DNA of 64,000 nt from JABMQB01 sp964575025 (GTDB taxonomy: Bacteria; Bacteroidota; Bacteroidia; Bacteroidales; Prolixibacteraceae). The stretch is taken from NCBI GenBank assembly GCA_964575025.1, contig CAZNPV010000009.1:27106-91105 (forward strand). The letters are read 5' to 3'. Shown here one piece after another: positions 52,747-62,844 of this stretch. A program made the translations under genes and the position numbers. Under the pieces are notes generated by a model. That model worked only from the letters and a program-made list of their open reading frames with translations. It did not search any database and was not told where the DNA came from. Position 1 is the first letter of the stretch. The number at the start of each line of letters is the position of its first letter.

Positions 52747-55203
52747 TCATTTTATTATCCAGTTAACTTTTTCCTCTTTATCCATGGTAAGCCGGACCTT
52801 TGAGCCACGGGCAACCTTTCCGGCAATGATCATTCGTGAAAGCGGGCGCCTGAGTTGGTTTCGTATGACTCCTAAGATGGGCCGGGCTCCATATTTGGGT
52901 GTATATCCTGATCGCGCCAGTTTTTCTTTGGCCTCTTTGTCCATCTCAAACTGAATGCCCTTTTCATCCAATAAATGTAATAAACCTTTCATATGAATGT
53001 CAAATATTTTCACCACATTTTCTTTGCTTATAGGTGCAAACGGGACAATTTCCGTTAGCCTTGCCAGGAATTCCGGGCGGAAATAATTGCTCATAATTTC
53101 CATGAGGGTGTCTGAAGGAGGTATTTCCCCTTTTTTGAATGATTCCACGATGTAATCGCTTCCGATATTTGAAGTAAAAAGAATGAGGGCATTGGAGAAG
53201 TCTCCTTCTTTGCCCAAACGGTCGTGGAGTTTTCCTTCATCCAGGATTTGCAGGAAAATATCAAATACCGATGTGTGGGCTTTCTCAATTTCGTCAAACA
53301 GGACAATCGAATACGGTTTTTGCCTGATTTTGTTTACCAGCAATCCTCCTTCTTCGTAGCCTACATATCCCGGAGGAGCTCCATAAAGCAAGGCGGCTGA
53401 GTGTTCCTCCTTAAATTCGGACATGTCAAAACGGATCAGGAACGATTCATCCTGGAATAAAAATTCGGCAAGGGATTTTGCCAGTTCGGTTTTTCCGGTT
53501 CCCGTAGGTCCGAGGAAGAAAAAAGAACCCATGGGCTGACCCGATTTTTTGAGTCCCGAGCGGGATTCAAGAATAGCCTCCGCAATGCTTTTCAGGGCAT
53601 GGTCCTGTCCGATGACCCTTTTCCTGAGGTGGTCTTCCGTAGTCATCAGGCGTTCCCGTTCTTTGGACTGGATTTTCCCCAGGGGAATTCCTGTGCGCCC
53701 TGAAACAATGGCTCCAACATCTGATTTATTCAGTGATTCAACCTTCTCGACGGCAATTTTTTCGAGGTTATCGAGGATTCTCTGGCAGGATTCATAAATT
53801 TCAGCACCTGTATTCAGGGGCTTCCCGTCTTCCTCCTCTTCCAGTTTGGAAAAGAGAATCGGAGATATCTGGTTTTTTAAATCGGCACTGAACCATTGCA
53901 GTTCAGCAAAATAGCTGTCCGTATCGTTTTGATATTGTTCCAGTTCTGATTTTAATTTTTGGATTTTCGGCATGGAAATATCTGCCATAAGTCTGACTCC
54001 TGCCATGGTATGGTCTATCAGGTCGATTGCTGATTCCGGAAGGGAGCGTTCTTTTAAGAACCGTTTAGATAGCCGGATTGCTTCATTGGCTACTTCCTTG
54101 CTTACCTTTAATTTATGATGTTCTTCATATTTCGGGATAATTTTTTCGATCATCCTCAGGGCAGTCTGCTCATCGGGTTCTTCAATTTTTACCAGTTCAA
54201 ACTGCCTGTTGAAGGCTTCATCGGTCTCAATAAATTTGGTGTAATTATCAATGGATGTAGTACCGATGAGGGTCAGGTTCCCGCGGGCAAGTTCAGGTTT
54301 TAATAGGTTGGCTGCCCCTGCAGTTCCCCCCTGTTTATCAACCAGCATATGGATCTCATCAATGAAGAGAATGGCTTTGTCAAACTGGTGTATTTCGGTT
54401 ATAATATTCTTAAGGCGGTCTTCCACTTCCCCTTTATAGGAAGCCCCGGCAATGATTGCCCCGTAATCGAGTTCAAAGACAGAAGCATTGCGCAACCCGG
54501 GAGGGACTTTTTCATCAATTATATTCTGAGTGAACCCGTTTACCAGGGACGTTTTTCCCACTCCGGCATCCCCAACGATCAATACATTGGCTTTGTTTCG
54601 TCGCCCAAGGATTTCGGTGATTTCCCTGATCACATTGTCGCGGCATACTACCGGGTCAAGATTGCCCTGTCTGGCGTCTTCGCTTTTATCTCTGCAGTAT
54701 TTCAACAAGGCATTTTGCGAAGGTTTTTGTTTCGTTCCCTCTTTTTTTGCTGCCGTGGTACCTACCGCCTTTTCCAGGTCGCTGTTTTCAAGAAGAGAGT
54801 CAATGATCTGTTTTTGTGAAAGAGTAAATGTTTTTAGTTGTTCGTAACTAAACCCGACGCCTGGTGTACTCAATGCGGCCAGTACCGATACGGCATCGGT
54901 CTCATCTTTTGAAAGTTTCAGCCTGATGTTTTCGGCTTCCCTGAAAACAGCCTGAACCTGGTCGTCTCCCGGTGGACTCTCAGGGACATTGCCCGATTTG
55001 GGACAGGATTCAATCCTCACTTCCGCCCATTCCTCAAGGTAATAGATATCCTGATCAAGGTTAATGAGAAGTTCGGTAAGCCCAATGTCTTTATGGAGCA
55101 ACGCTTTTAAAAGATGTGCCGGTGAGAATTCAGCATTCGAAAATTCTTTGGCCAGGGATTGTGCAATACGAATTGCCTGTTTCAAATCGTCGGTGAAAGT
55201 CAT
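52747..55203 (-). CDS. clpV: Type VI secretion sheath-recycling ATPase ClpV
   Basis: An 818-residue Clp/Hsp100 ATPase (TssH) that disassembles contracted sheath. The N-terminal Clp_N domain (EFSPAHLLKALLHKD) covers about 1-145. The first AAA domain has Walker A GDAGVGKT at 211-218 and DEIHMLVDKQGG; a middle coiled coil follows; the second has GPTGTGKTELAKS near 570. Its place in the operon with tssB and tssC distinguishes it from ClpB. It is the first gene of the minus unit, with a 469-base non-coding stretch upstream. Confidence 0.9.
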   Translation of the reverse strand: MTFTDDLKQAIRIAQSLAKEFSNAEFSPAHLLKALLHKDIGLTELLINLDQDIYYLEEWAEVRIESCPKSGNVPESPPGDDQVQAVFREAENIRLKLSKDETDAVSVLAALSTPGVGFSYEQLKTFTLSQKQIIDSLLENSDLEKAVGTTAAKKEGTKQKPSQNALLKYCRDKSEDARQGNLDPVVCRDNVIREITEILGRRNKANVLIVGDAGVGKTSLVNGFTQNIIDEKVPPGLRNASVFELDYGAIIAGASYKGEVEDRLKNIITEIHQFDKAILFIDEIHMLVDKQGGTAGAANLLKPELARGNLTLIGTTSIDNYTKFIETDEAFNRQFELVKIEEPDEQTALRMIEKIIPKYEEHHKLKVSKEVANEAIRLSKRFLKERSLPESAIDLIDHTMAGVRLMADISMPKIQKLKSELEQYQNDTDSYFAELQWFSADLKNQISPILFSKLEEEEDGKPLNTGAEIYESCQRILDNLEKIAVEKVESLNKSDVGAIVSGRTGIPLGKIQSKERERLMTTEDHLRKRVIGQDHALKSIAEAILESRSGLKKSGQPMGSFFFLGPTGTGKTELAKSLAEFLFQDESFLIRFDMSEFKEEHSAALLYGAPPGYVGYEEGGLLVNKIRQKPYSIVLFDEIEKAHTSVFDIFLQILDEGKLHDRLGKEGDFSNALILFTSNIGSDYIVESFKKGEIPPSDTLMEIMSNYFRPEFLARLTEIVPFAPISKENVVKIFDIHMKGLLHLLDEKGIQFEMDKEAKEKLARSGYTPKYGARPILGVIRNQLRRPLSRMIIAGKVARGSKVRLTMDKEEKVNWIIK

Positions 55204-55672
55204 GGTAAAATACTTAAATCGTTACGTTTGAGAACCCAGGATTAAAATATGGGATGAAACGAGCATGTAAAATGTTTACAACCAAGATGATAATTAAAAT
55301 ATATGCGAGTTCCATACTATCCCTTGATAAAAAAGGTATTTTTAATAGAATGAAATGTACTAAATTATACGCGATAATCCAACTAAACAACGGATACTTT
55401 AACAAAAAGCTTTGCAAAAACCGGAGTGCAGAACCAATGTCAGCCCGGGAAAAGGGTGCCCTGAACCCAAAAACAGACTGATAAACTGTAGGATATCTAT
55501 TTGAAAAGAACCACTACTTTTTTCAGAAATTTTCTCTACTTTTATTCCTCTCAATATAAGCAATTCGATCGGGTTGTTTTAGGTTGAATAAATTTTTTGG
55601 TACTGCCGTTTCATGTAGTACATTAAATTCTAATATATATGATAACTATCTTAACCTGAAAAAGATAAGCGT
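55204..55672. other. Intergenic region upstream of clpV
   Basis: A 469-base AT-rich stretch between divergent genes. I see no convincing gene, no clear TTTG/TAnnTTTG promoter and no strong hairpin. A 67-codon hydrophobic frame on the minus strand (55214-55417) is present but looks like chance. It presumably holds the promoters for clpV and for the flavodoxin-like gene. Confidence 0.5.
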
Positions 55673-56212
55673 ATGAAAACAATTGTGTTCTATTATTCCA
55701 ATAAAGGAAGCAATAAATTTCTTGCTGAAAGAATTTCTCAAAGTTTGTCGTGTGAAGTGGAAGCCATCAAACCAAGGCTCAATGTTTTTATTCTGTTTTT
55801 GATGAATATCCATTTTGGGATCAGATCGGTGAAGCATCCGGTCGGTAAATACCAGCAGGTAATTCTGTGCGGGCCGATCTGGATGGGAAAACTTATTCCC
55901 CCTCTCCGCAGTTTTATGAAAAAGTACCATGAAGATATTCAACGAATCATTTTTGTTACCTGTTGCGGAAGTACGTATGCAAAGAAAGATGAAAAATTCG
56001 GGCATGGCCTGGTTTTTAAGAAAGTTGAAAATATAATGGACGGGAAATGTGTGTTTTGCCAGGCATTTCCGGTCGGTCTGGTTTTACCGGATGATCAGAA
56101 AGAAGATTCCGATGCTTTTATGAAAACGCATTTGAATGAAACCAATTTTAAAGGTGAGATTCAGGAAATTTATATGGAATTTATACAAAAAGTAACAGAA
56201 ACAGACCGTTGA
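55673..56212 (+). CDS. Flavodoxin-fold protein
   Basis: A 179-residue protein of the flavodoxin family. The FMN phosphate loop is the modified YYSNKGSNKFLAERI near 8-22 (T/S-x-x-G-S/N-T pattern), and GPIWMGKLIPPLRSFMKKY near 68-86 fits the second FMN contact region. It probably binds FMN and transfers electrons or reduces quinone-like substrates. There are five cysteines, including CC in VTCCGS. It stands alone, divergent from clpV and convergent with the regulator gene. Confidence 0.8.
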   Translation: MKTIVFYYSNKGSNKFLAERISQSLSCEVEAIKPRLNVFILFLMNIHFGIRSVKHPVGKYQQVILCGPIWMGKLIPPLRSFMKKYHEDIQRIIFVTCCGSTYAKKDEKFGHGLVFKKVENIMDGKCVFCQAFPVGLVLPDDQKEDSDAFMKTHLNETNFKGEIQEIYMEFIQKVTETDR

Positions 56213-56337
56213 ATATGCTTTTCAACCCAAACACCTGTTTTATTTAACCCCGGGCAGAAGTAAGTCGGCATATGTTCCATTCCTGAGGAACCCTTTTATT
56301 GAACGGAGCGTGGACGTTTGAATTCTCAATCCCGGGA

Positions 56338-57117
56338 TTATTTCCCCATCCATTGTTTGAATGCCGGGGCCTTTAGTCTGCTGATGATGATCTGCCCTTC
56401 GAATGCGGGGGTCAGTTTACAAACCAGTTTGCCTCCAAAATAATCTTCCACTTTATTTACGGATCTGATGTGCACAATTACCTGGCGGTTTGCCCGGAAA
56501 TAAAGTTCCGGATCGAGTTCATCCTCCAGTTCCTCCAGGGTAAAATCAACCACATGCTTTTTGTTGTTGAAAGTAACTGCGGTAGTAATTTTGTTTTCGC
56601 TGAAAAAGTAGGCGATATCTGAGGTGTTTAGCGTGTAAAAAGCACTTCTCCCCGAGATAAGAAACCGGTTTCTGTGTTTTTTTTCTCCGGAACGGATGGC
56701 ATCGAGTATTTCGGTATAATCCATTCCGGAAGGGGTCTTCCATCCGGTGAATTTTTCAAATTTATTTATGGCTTTTTCCAGATCGGTTTCTTTTATCGGC
56801 TTCAGCAGATAGTCGATGCTGTTGACCTTAAAAGCCTGGATTGCGTAGGTATCGTATGCGGTTGTAAAAATAACCATGCTTGTGATTTCAGTCTGGGCAA
56901 AAATCGAAAAACAAATTCCGTCAGCGAGCTGGATGTCCATAAATATCAGATCTGGCTGATCATGGTTTGTGAGCCAGGAAATGGTGTGACGGACCGTTTC
57001 CTGGATGCCGATGATTTCCCACCCGGGACGCAGCTTCAGAATCATCCCTTTCAGCAATCGCTGGTTATGTAGTTCATCTTCTATGATAAGAACTTTTATG
57101 TGTGTTGATTTAACCAT
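56338..57117 (-). CDS. LytTR-type response regulator
   Basis: A 259-residue regulator, started at MVKSTHIKVLII because the 19 residues upstream are not receiver-like. The receiver domain has the acidic pocket IIEDE (about 11-15), phospho-acceptor Asp61 in FMDIQ, Thr in FTTAYD and Lys in LKPIKE. The LytTR DNA-binding domain lies at about 155-255 (RFLISGRSAFYTL, then YFRANRQVIVHI). It lies 16 bases downstream of the kinase gene and should regulate the efflux operon or other targets. Confidence 0.92.
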   Translation of the reverse strand: MVKSTHIKVLIIEDELHNQRLLKGMILKLRPGWEIIGIQETVRHTISWLTNHDQPDLIFMDIQLADGICFSIFAQTEITSMVIFTTAYDTYAIQAFKVNSIDYLLKPIKETDLEKAINKFEKFTGWKTPSGMDYTEILDAIRSGEKKHRNRFLISGRSAFYTLNTSDIAYFFSENKITTAVTFNNKKHVVDFTLEELEDELDPELYFRANRQVIVHIRSVNKVEDYFGGKLVCKLTPAFEGQIIISRLKAPAFKQWMGK

Positions 57118-57133
57118 TGATTTTTTCTTGTTT

Positions 57134-58171
57134 TTAAAGCAAGGGCAACTCCACCCTGAACGTTTTTTCCCCATGAACGATTCCTACAGACTGGTTGGTT
57201 AATATCGCATACCGGTTGATCAGGTTCTTCAACCCGGTCTTTGTTGAGTAGGATGTCTCCTTTGGATGGATCGTATTCTCCATAACCAGTCTGTCGGAAG
57301 AGGTATGGATCGTAAGTACCAGGGGTTGATCTTTGAGAGCGACATTATGCTTTAAGGCATTTTCAACCAGCAACTGAAGAGAAAGCGGAGGAATTTCTTT
57401 TTCCAGCATGGCATCCTCAACCGAGATGTTGACCTTCAGGGCGTCCCCCAACCGTTCTTTGTGAATTGCATTATAGGCTTTGATAAATTCAATTTCTTCG
57501 TTCAGTGTGACTGTCGTTCTCCCGTTGTTTTGCAGGACGTACCTGTAGACATCTGTAAAATTCTGTGTGAAATCAGCTGCAGATTCCGGATGGTACATAA
57601 TCATGGACTTTAGTACGCTCAGGTTATTAAACAGGAAATGTGGATTCAACTGATCCTGAAGCGATTTGTAATCGCTTTTGAGTTTTGCACTTTTTAACTG
57701 CTCCAGTTCCCTGACGGAATAGATCCATTTTTCAATGATCCGAATGGTAATGGAAACCAGAGTAAGGATGAAGATAAATATTAATCCGAAGAAGATCATG
57801 AGCTGGACAATGCTGTTGGTGAAGAACAATTCATCTTTTATTATGATCTGTGAAAAATAAAAAACAGCTGCCAGCCCAATAATAAGGCTTAACAAGAGAT
57901 GCAGGATAATCCGGGTTTTTATATTTTCAGGGATCGGTAAAAACCGTTCGCCGAGATGATCAAGAAAAACATTGCTTTCGCTGATGATGTTAAAGATGAG
58001 AACAACCTGAAGGTAGTTTGCTATGGTAACTTCCATATATTCATCCGCTAAGTTGATTGCCAGGAATAAAAAAAGGACTGCAGAAGAACTTACCAGTACC
58101 AGGCGGATGAAAACATGTTCCCAGGTATAGGAGGAAAGCCTGCTGATAAAATGAAGCTCCATGTTTTTCAT
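57134..58171 (-). CDS. LytS-type sensor histidine kinase
   Basis: A 345-residue membrane kinase. Four transmembrane helices lie in the first 148 residues (about 20-40, 50-68, 86-110, 118-147). The His_kinase domain carries LNPHFLFNN, with phospho-acceptor His178, then the N-box LLVENALKHN at 267-276 and a compact G-box TGLKNLINRY. No extracellular sensor domain is present, so the signal is perhaps sensed in the membrane. It is the usual partner of the LytTR regulator directly downstream. Confidence 0.92.
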   Translation of the reverse strand: MKNMELHFISRLSSYTWEHVFIRLVLVSSSAVLFLFLAINLADEYMEVTIANYLQVVLIFNIISESNVFLDHLGERFLPIPENIKTRIILHLLLSLIIGLAAVFYFSQIIIKDELFFTNSIVQLMIFFGLIFIFILTLVSITIRIIEKWIYSVRELEQLKSAKLKSDYKSLQDQLNPHFLFNNLSVLKSMIMYHPESAADFTQNFTDVYRYVLQNNGRTTVTLNEEIEFIKAYNAIHKERLGDALKVNISVEDAMLEKEIPPLSLQLLVENALKHNVALKDQPLVLTIHTSSDRLVMENTIHPKETSYSTKTGLKNLINRYAILTNQSVGIVHGEKTFRVELPLL

Positions 58172-58286
58172 GATGCATTGCCTTTTAAAATGGTTTCCGG
58201 ACAGCCTTCAGGAGGCTTGTTTTCTTTCGTGGAAAATGGTTGTATAAATTTAATTATTTTTTCCGGGAACTGACCGGTTATTTTTA

Positions 58287-59693
58287 TCATAATCCCAGTT
58301 GTCCGGTGGCTTTCAGGTAAACTGTTTCTTTTATTTTATAGGCTCCCCGGGCCTCTATTACCTCGTTGAAAGTTTCCTGCCAGCGGGTTTGCGCAACCAG
58401 CAGGCCAATGATATCTTCCATGCCTACTTCGTAATTGTCGTTGCTTACCCGAAGGTTTTCTTCTGCCTGCACCAGGGCCATCTCAGCTATTTCAATGCGT
58501 TTATATGCTGCATTCAGGTTTAGACGTGCCTGATGAATTTCCAGTTCCAGCAACTGGCTGTTTTTTTTCAGTTCCAGTTCTTTGATCTCTTTTTCGATCT
58601 TTGCCGATGTGGTTTTCTTTTTTCCTTCGCCCCAATGAAAGATGGGGATCTTTACAGAAGCCATCACCTGGAGGCTGGTATTGTCAAAGTCTTCTCCGCT
58701 GAACTCAATGCCGCCAATGTGGTTGTATCCGGCACTGATCCCGGCAACAGGCAGGTAGTCGGCGCGTGTACGTTTGATGTTTTCTTCCTGCAGGGCAATG
58801 ATTTTTTCCAATAACTGGTATTCGGGGCGTTTTGAAATATTTTCTTTCTCCGCAACAGGACGAAAGGTTAAATCAATGACGGTATCTGCTGCTTCCAGGG
58901 GAGTATCCATATCATATCCGGTTACACGGCATAATTCCATGCGGCTCAGTTCAAGTCCGTTTTTTGCTTTGTGCAATGCCAGCGTAGCATTGTTGTATTC
59001 AACGCGGGCTTTCAGCAGATCGTTCCGGCTAGCCAGGCCCACTTCGTAACTGTCTTCCACAACCCTGATAAGGGTATCGAGCATGGCTACAGCCTTCTTA
59101 GCCAATACAACTTTTTCATGCACGGAGACAAAGGTCCAGTAAGCCCTGTCCGCTTCGGCAAGGGTATTCATTTTCTGAAGTTTCAGGTTTTCGTTGGCCA
59201 TGCCAAGACCAATATCGGCCATTTTATTTCCGGCGGTAATCTTACCGCCGGTATACAAAGGTTGCTCCAAAGAAACCCCGGCCATATAAGCTCCCCCCAG
59301 ATGAATGGTGAGAGGCAGCCAGGCATACATATTAAAAATGGGGTTTCCATCGGCTCCCGTAACAGGCATTCCGGTTGTGGGATCAATCATTGTATTCGGA
59401 ATCAGTTCGCCGGAGGCCACATCGGGCTTTTTTGTCGGGAGGAGCAGTTCCATTTCAATATCTTTATTCAACCACAGGCCAAGGGCAGATGCCGAGAGGT
59501 TGGGGTACCTCATCGTCCTGACGGCCGCTTTTTCAGCTTCTGCCTGATCAATCTGCTTCCCGGCAATTCGTAAATCTTCGCTCTTTTGAACCGCTAATTC
59601 ACGGCATTTTTCTAGGGAGAGAAGCTCCTGTCCCATTCCCCCGAAACAGGAAGCTGGCAGCAGGATGATGAATAGAATTTTTTTTAATTTCAT
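58287..59693 (-). CDS. TolC-family outer membrane efflux protein
   Basis: A 468-residue OEP/TolC protein, started at MKLKKILF, which gives a proper signal peptide (about 1-20, ending GGMGQE). Long heptad-rich helices in two structural repeats (KTTSAKIEKEIKELELK, then EIAEMALVQAEENLRVSND) and the barrel strands are present. It forms the outer-membrane channel for the adjacent RND pump, 11 bases downstream of it. No lipobox is seen. Confidence 0.9.
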   Translation of the reverse strand: MKLKKILFIILLPASCFGGMGQELLSLEKCRELAVQKSEDLRIAGKQIDQAEAEKAAVRTMRYPNLSASALGLWLNKDIEMELLLPTKKPDVASGELIPNTMIDPTTGMPVTGADGNPIFNMYAWLPLTIHLGGAYMAGVSLEQPLYTGGKITAGNKMADIGLGMANENLKLQKMNTLAEADRAYWTFVSVHEKVVLAKKAVAMLDTLIRVVEDSYEVGLASRNDLLKARVEYNNATLALHKAKNGLELSRMELCRVTGYDMDTPLEAADTVIDLTFRPVAEKENISKRPEYQLLEKIIALQEENIKRTRADYLPVAGISAGYNHIGGIEFSGEDFDNTSLQVMASVKIPIFHWGEGKKKTTSAKIEKEIKELELKKNSQLLELEIHQARLNLNAAYKRIEIAEMALVQAEENLRVSNDNYEVGMEDIIGLLVAQTRWQETFNEVIEARGAYKIKETVYLKATGQLGL

Positions 59694-59703
59694 GGTTCTG
59701 TTT

Positions 59704-62700
59704 TTACTGTATTTCAGGTATGGTATTTTTCGTAACATGATAGAAGGCCGAAAACAGGACCGGCACAAAGATTAATGTGATAATTGTCCCGATCAGTAAC
59801 CCGCTGATGATAGCCACTGCCATGCTGCTGTACATTGGATCCGTCAACAGCGGAACCATTCCAAGGATTGTTGTGAATGAAGCCATCAATACAGGTCTTG
59901 TACGTGAGATCGTAGCCTGGATGATGGCGCGATATTTTTCCTTGCCCCGGGAAAGCAGGCTCTCAATCTCGTCAAGCAGGACAATGGCATTTTTAACAAT
60001 CATCCCCATGAGTCCGAATGAACCGATAATCGCCATAAACGTAAAGGGAGAGCCTGTCAGGATCATTCCCGGAACAATGCCGATAAATGCCATTGGGATG
60101 CACAGCAGGATAATCAGTGGTTTTTTGAAATCTTTAAAAAGCAAAACCAGGGTAAGAATGATCAACATAATGGAAATGGGCAGAAATTTAAATATATTCC
60201 TCAGGGCATCCCCCTGTAGTTCCTTTTCTCCGACCCATTTCATGGAATACCCTTCCGGGAGGGATATGTTTTCAATGTCTTTAAGGATGGTCCTTCTGAC
60301 CAATGCAGGGCTGAAGCCATCCAACGGATCGCATTGAGCCTGTATGGTGCGCTGACCGTCCGTTCTGCGGACTACTTTTTCATCCCATCCCAGGGCAACA
60401 CTGTTCGTAACCGAACTTAAAGGAACCGGACTGAGCAATTCTTTTTTGAACTCATCGATCGTATTTACCCCATACATTACGCTTTTAATGCTGTTCATAT
60501 CGATTCCGGCTATATCCGGAATCATACGCCAAACGGGGATGTTCTCCAGATCCTGGATAGGAGAGCCATCGGGTTCTCTCATTTTCAGGGTAACACCAAT
60601 TCGGGTCTCGCCTTCGAAAAACCCGCCGATAGGGATTCCTTCGGTAGCAGTGAGAAGTGCATTGCTGACTTCCGACCTGGAAACACCTGCCCTTTGTGCC
60701 GATGTCTGATCATACCTGGCAACCAACGACTGGCTCAAAGGGCCCCAGTCGTCACATATGGTATAGGTATCGGCATATTCGCATTTTTTCATGATTTCCT
60801 GTGCCTGATGGCTTAAGGTTCGTAAAACAGCAGGATCGGGACCCGCGTATTCCACTTCAACCGTATGCGTTGCTTTAATCGATAGATTGTATTTGCGAAT
60901 CCGTACATAGGCATCCGGATAGTTCTCGCGGAGGTATTTGTTTAATTCCGGTTTCATCTTCACCATGGTTTTGTAATCCTCGAAATTTACAATTAACTCC
61001 CCATAACTGTCTGATAAATCACCGATTGCCCGGACCAGACAGTAACGGGTTGGCGTCATTCCATGGCTGGTGACAACCATTTTTACTTCATCGTAGGTGA
61101 GAAAATGACGGGTGATCTTGCGAAGATCTTCGTTTACCCTTTCAGGGCTTGTCCCTTCGGGAAGTTTGTATTCGATATAGACCTGATTGTAGTTGAAATC
61201 AGGAAAGAAGGTCTTTTTGATGTTATTAAAGGTAAGAATCGCCAAAATAAGTAGAATGCCTGATGCCATCAGTGTGAGGATTTTATGTCTGAGCAGAAAA
61301 GCCAGTGACCGCCTGAAGGTCTGGTAGAATTTTCCGTCGTACGGACCGGATCTGTGTTCTTTTTTGTTTGTTTTCAGGAATTTCTCTGCAAACAGGGGAA
61401 TCTGCGTCATTGCAAGCAACCAGCTGATAAACAGCGAAATACACAAAACCAGAAACAGGTCGTGGGCATAGGTTCCTGCCGCATCCTTCGAAAGATAAAC
61501 AGGAAAGAACGCAGCCACTGCAATGAGGGTAGCCCCCAAAAGAGGAAAAGCGGTCCGTTTTGCCGAATCGAGAAATGCCTTTTTCCGGTCCTTTTTCATT
61601 TGTAAATCCACAACGATCCCATCCATAACGACAATGGCATTGTCGACCAGCATTCCCATTGCAACGATAAATGCTCCAAGAGATATTCTCTGAAGGGTTC
61701 CTCCTGTGGCAAGCAGTATGGGGAAGGTTGCCAGGATCGTCAGAATCAGCCCGCTGCCAATGATCAGCCCGCTTCGCAATCCCATAGCCAACATAATCAC
61801 AATGGTTACGATCAGAACGGACAGCATCAGGTTTTTCATGAATCCGTTGATGGATTCGCTGACTTTTTCGGGCTGAAAAAATACTTTTTCGAATGCATAT
61901 CCTGCCGGGATCTCTTTTTGTAATTCAGCCAGACGTTTTTCTACTCTTTCACCTACTTTAATAATGTTTTCTCCCGACTCCATGGAGATGGATATTCCAA
62001 TGGCTTTTTTGTTGTTCAGGAACATGGTGTTTTTCAACGGAGATGAATACCCTTCTTTCACCTCAGCCACATCGGAAAGAGTGAACGTGTTGCCATCGAA
62101 TCCCCGGACCAACATATTTCTAAGGTCATTGGTCGATGATATTTTATCGGAGACATTTACTTTAAGCAGTTGGTTTCCTGCCTCGTAAGCTCCAGCATAG
62201 AGGGTGGCATTCTGATTTTGTACAGCAGAAATAATCTGGTAGGGGGAAATGCCAGACCCGCCCATTTTCTCCGGAGAGAGGATGATATCAACAAAGGATT
62301 GTTGGGTACCGTAAACCTGAACTTTGCTGACCCCTTTCACGGTCAGCATCTCGCGTCTGATAAAATCTGCCTGTTTGCCCATCTCTTTGTAGGAGAAGCC
62401 GTCGCCCGTCATGGCATAAAACATTCCGTACACATCGCTGAAATCATCCATTACGATGGGCTCCTGAACCCCATCCGGAAGTTTGGGAACTGCGGCCTTG
62501 ACTTTTCTTCGTAAAAAATCCCACCGTTGTTCGATCTCCTTTTGGGGGACCGTCATTTCCAGGATTACCGTAATCATGGACAGGTTATCCGACGACCGGG
62601 AGGTAAGATTGTCAATGTTTTCAAGGGAACTGAATTCTTCTTCAAGGATATTGGTTACCTCCATTTCCACTTCGTGTGCCGAGGCTCCCGGATGAACCGT

Positions 62701-62844
62701 AATGACCCGCGCTACCATAACCACCAGCTCAGGATCTTCAAGTTTGCTGATTGACCGGAATGAGAGCACCCCGCCAACGACAATACAGAAAAGCAAAAAA
62801 TAGAACAATGCTTTTCTTTTGAAGGGTAGTTCCGAAATATGCAT
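59704..62844 (-). CDS. RND efflux pump, inner-membrane permease
   Basis: A 1046-residue trimeric proton-driven RND transporter, 12 transmembrane helices with two large periplasmic loops. The proton-relay motif in helix 4 is GMLVDNAIVVMDG, and FGLMGMIVKNAIVLLDEI in helix 10 is the matching repeat. The family part (HAE-like, drug efflux) is clear, but which drugs or lipids leave is unknown. The gene overlaps the adaptor by one base and is followed by tolC. Confidence 0.93.
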   Translation of the reverse strand: MHISELPFKRKALFYFLLFCIVVGGVLSFRSISKLEDPELVVMVARVITVHPGASAHEVEMEVTNILEEEFSSLENIDNLTSRSSDNLSMITVILEMTVPQKEIEQRWDFLRRKVKAAVPKLPDGVQEPIVMDDFSDVYGMFYAMTGDGFSYKEMGKQADFIRREMLTVKGVSKVQVYGTQQSFVDIILSPEKMGGSGISPYQIISAVQNQNATLYAGAYEAGNQLLKVNVSDKISSTNDLRNMLVRGFDGNTFTLSDVAEVKEGYSSPLKNTMFLNNKKAIGISISMESGENIIKVGERVEKRLAELQKEIPAGYAFEKVFFQPEKVSESINGFMKNLMLSVLIVTIVIMLAMGLRSGLIIGSGLILTILATFPILLATGGTLQRISLGAFIVAMGMLVDNAIVVMDGIVVDLQMKKDRKKAFLDSAKRTAFPLLGATLIAVAAFFPVYLSKDAAGTYAHDLFLVLCISLFISWLLAMTQIPLFAEKFLKTNKKEHRSGPYDGKFYQTFRRSLAFLLRHKILTLMASGILLILAILTFNNIKKTFFPDFNYNQVYIEYKLPEGTSPERVNEDLRKITRHFLTYDEVKMVVTSHGMTPTRYCLVRAIGDLSDSYGELIVNFEDYKTMVKMKPELNKYLRENYPDAYVRIRKYNLSIKATHTVEVEYAGPDPAVLRTLSHQAQEIMKKCEYADTYTICDDWGPLSQSLVARYDQTSAQRAGVSRSEVSNALLTATEGIPIGGFFEGETRIGVTLKMREPDGSPIQDLENIPVWRMIPDIAGIDMNSIKSVMYGVNTIDEFKKELLSPVPLSSVTNSVALGWDEKVVRRTDGQRTIQAQCDPLDGFSPALVRRTILKDIENISLPEGYSMKWVGEKELQGDALRNIFKFLPISIMLIILTLVLLFKDFKKPLIILLCIPMAFIGIVPGMILTGSPFTFMAIIGSFGLMGMIVKNAIVLLDEIESLLSRGKEKYRAIIQATISRTRPVLMASFTTILGMVPLLTDPMYSSMAVAIISGLLIGTIITLIFVPVLFSAFYHVTKNTIPEIQ

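Noticed and set aside
55303..55317. A 15-base sequence (GTATGGAACTCGCAT on the minus strand) also present at 3345-3359 on the plus strand.
   Set aside because: A few matches of this length are expected by chance in 64 kb when both strands are compared, and the flanks do not match.
55214..55417. A 67-codon hydrophobic minus-strand frame upstream of clpV.
   Set aside because: AT-rich DNA readily gives hydrophobic frames; no family, signal or neighbour support.
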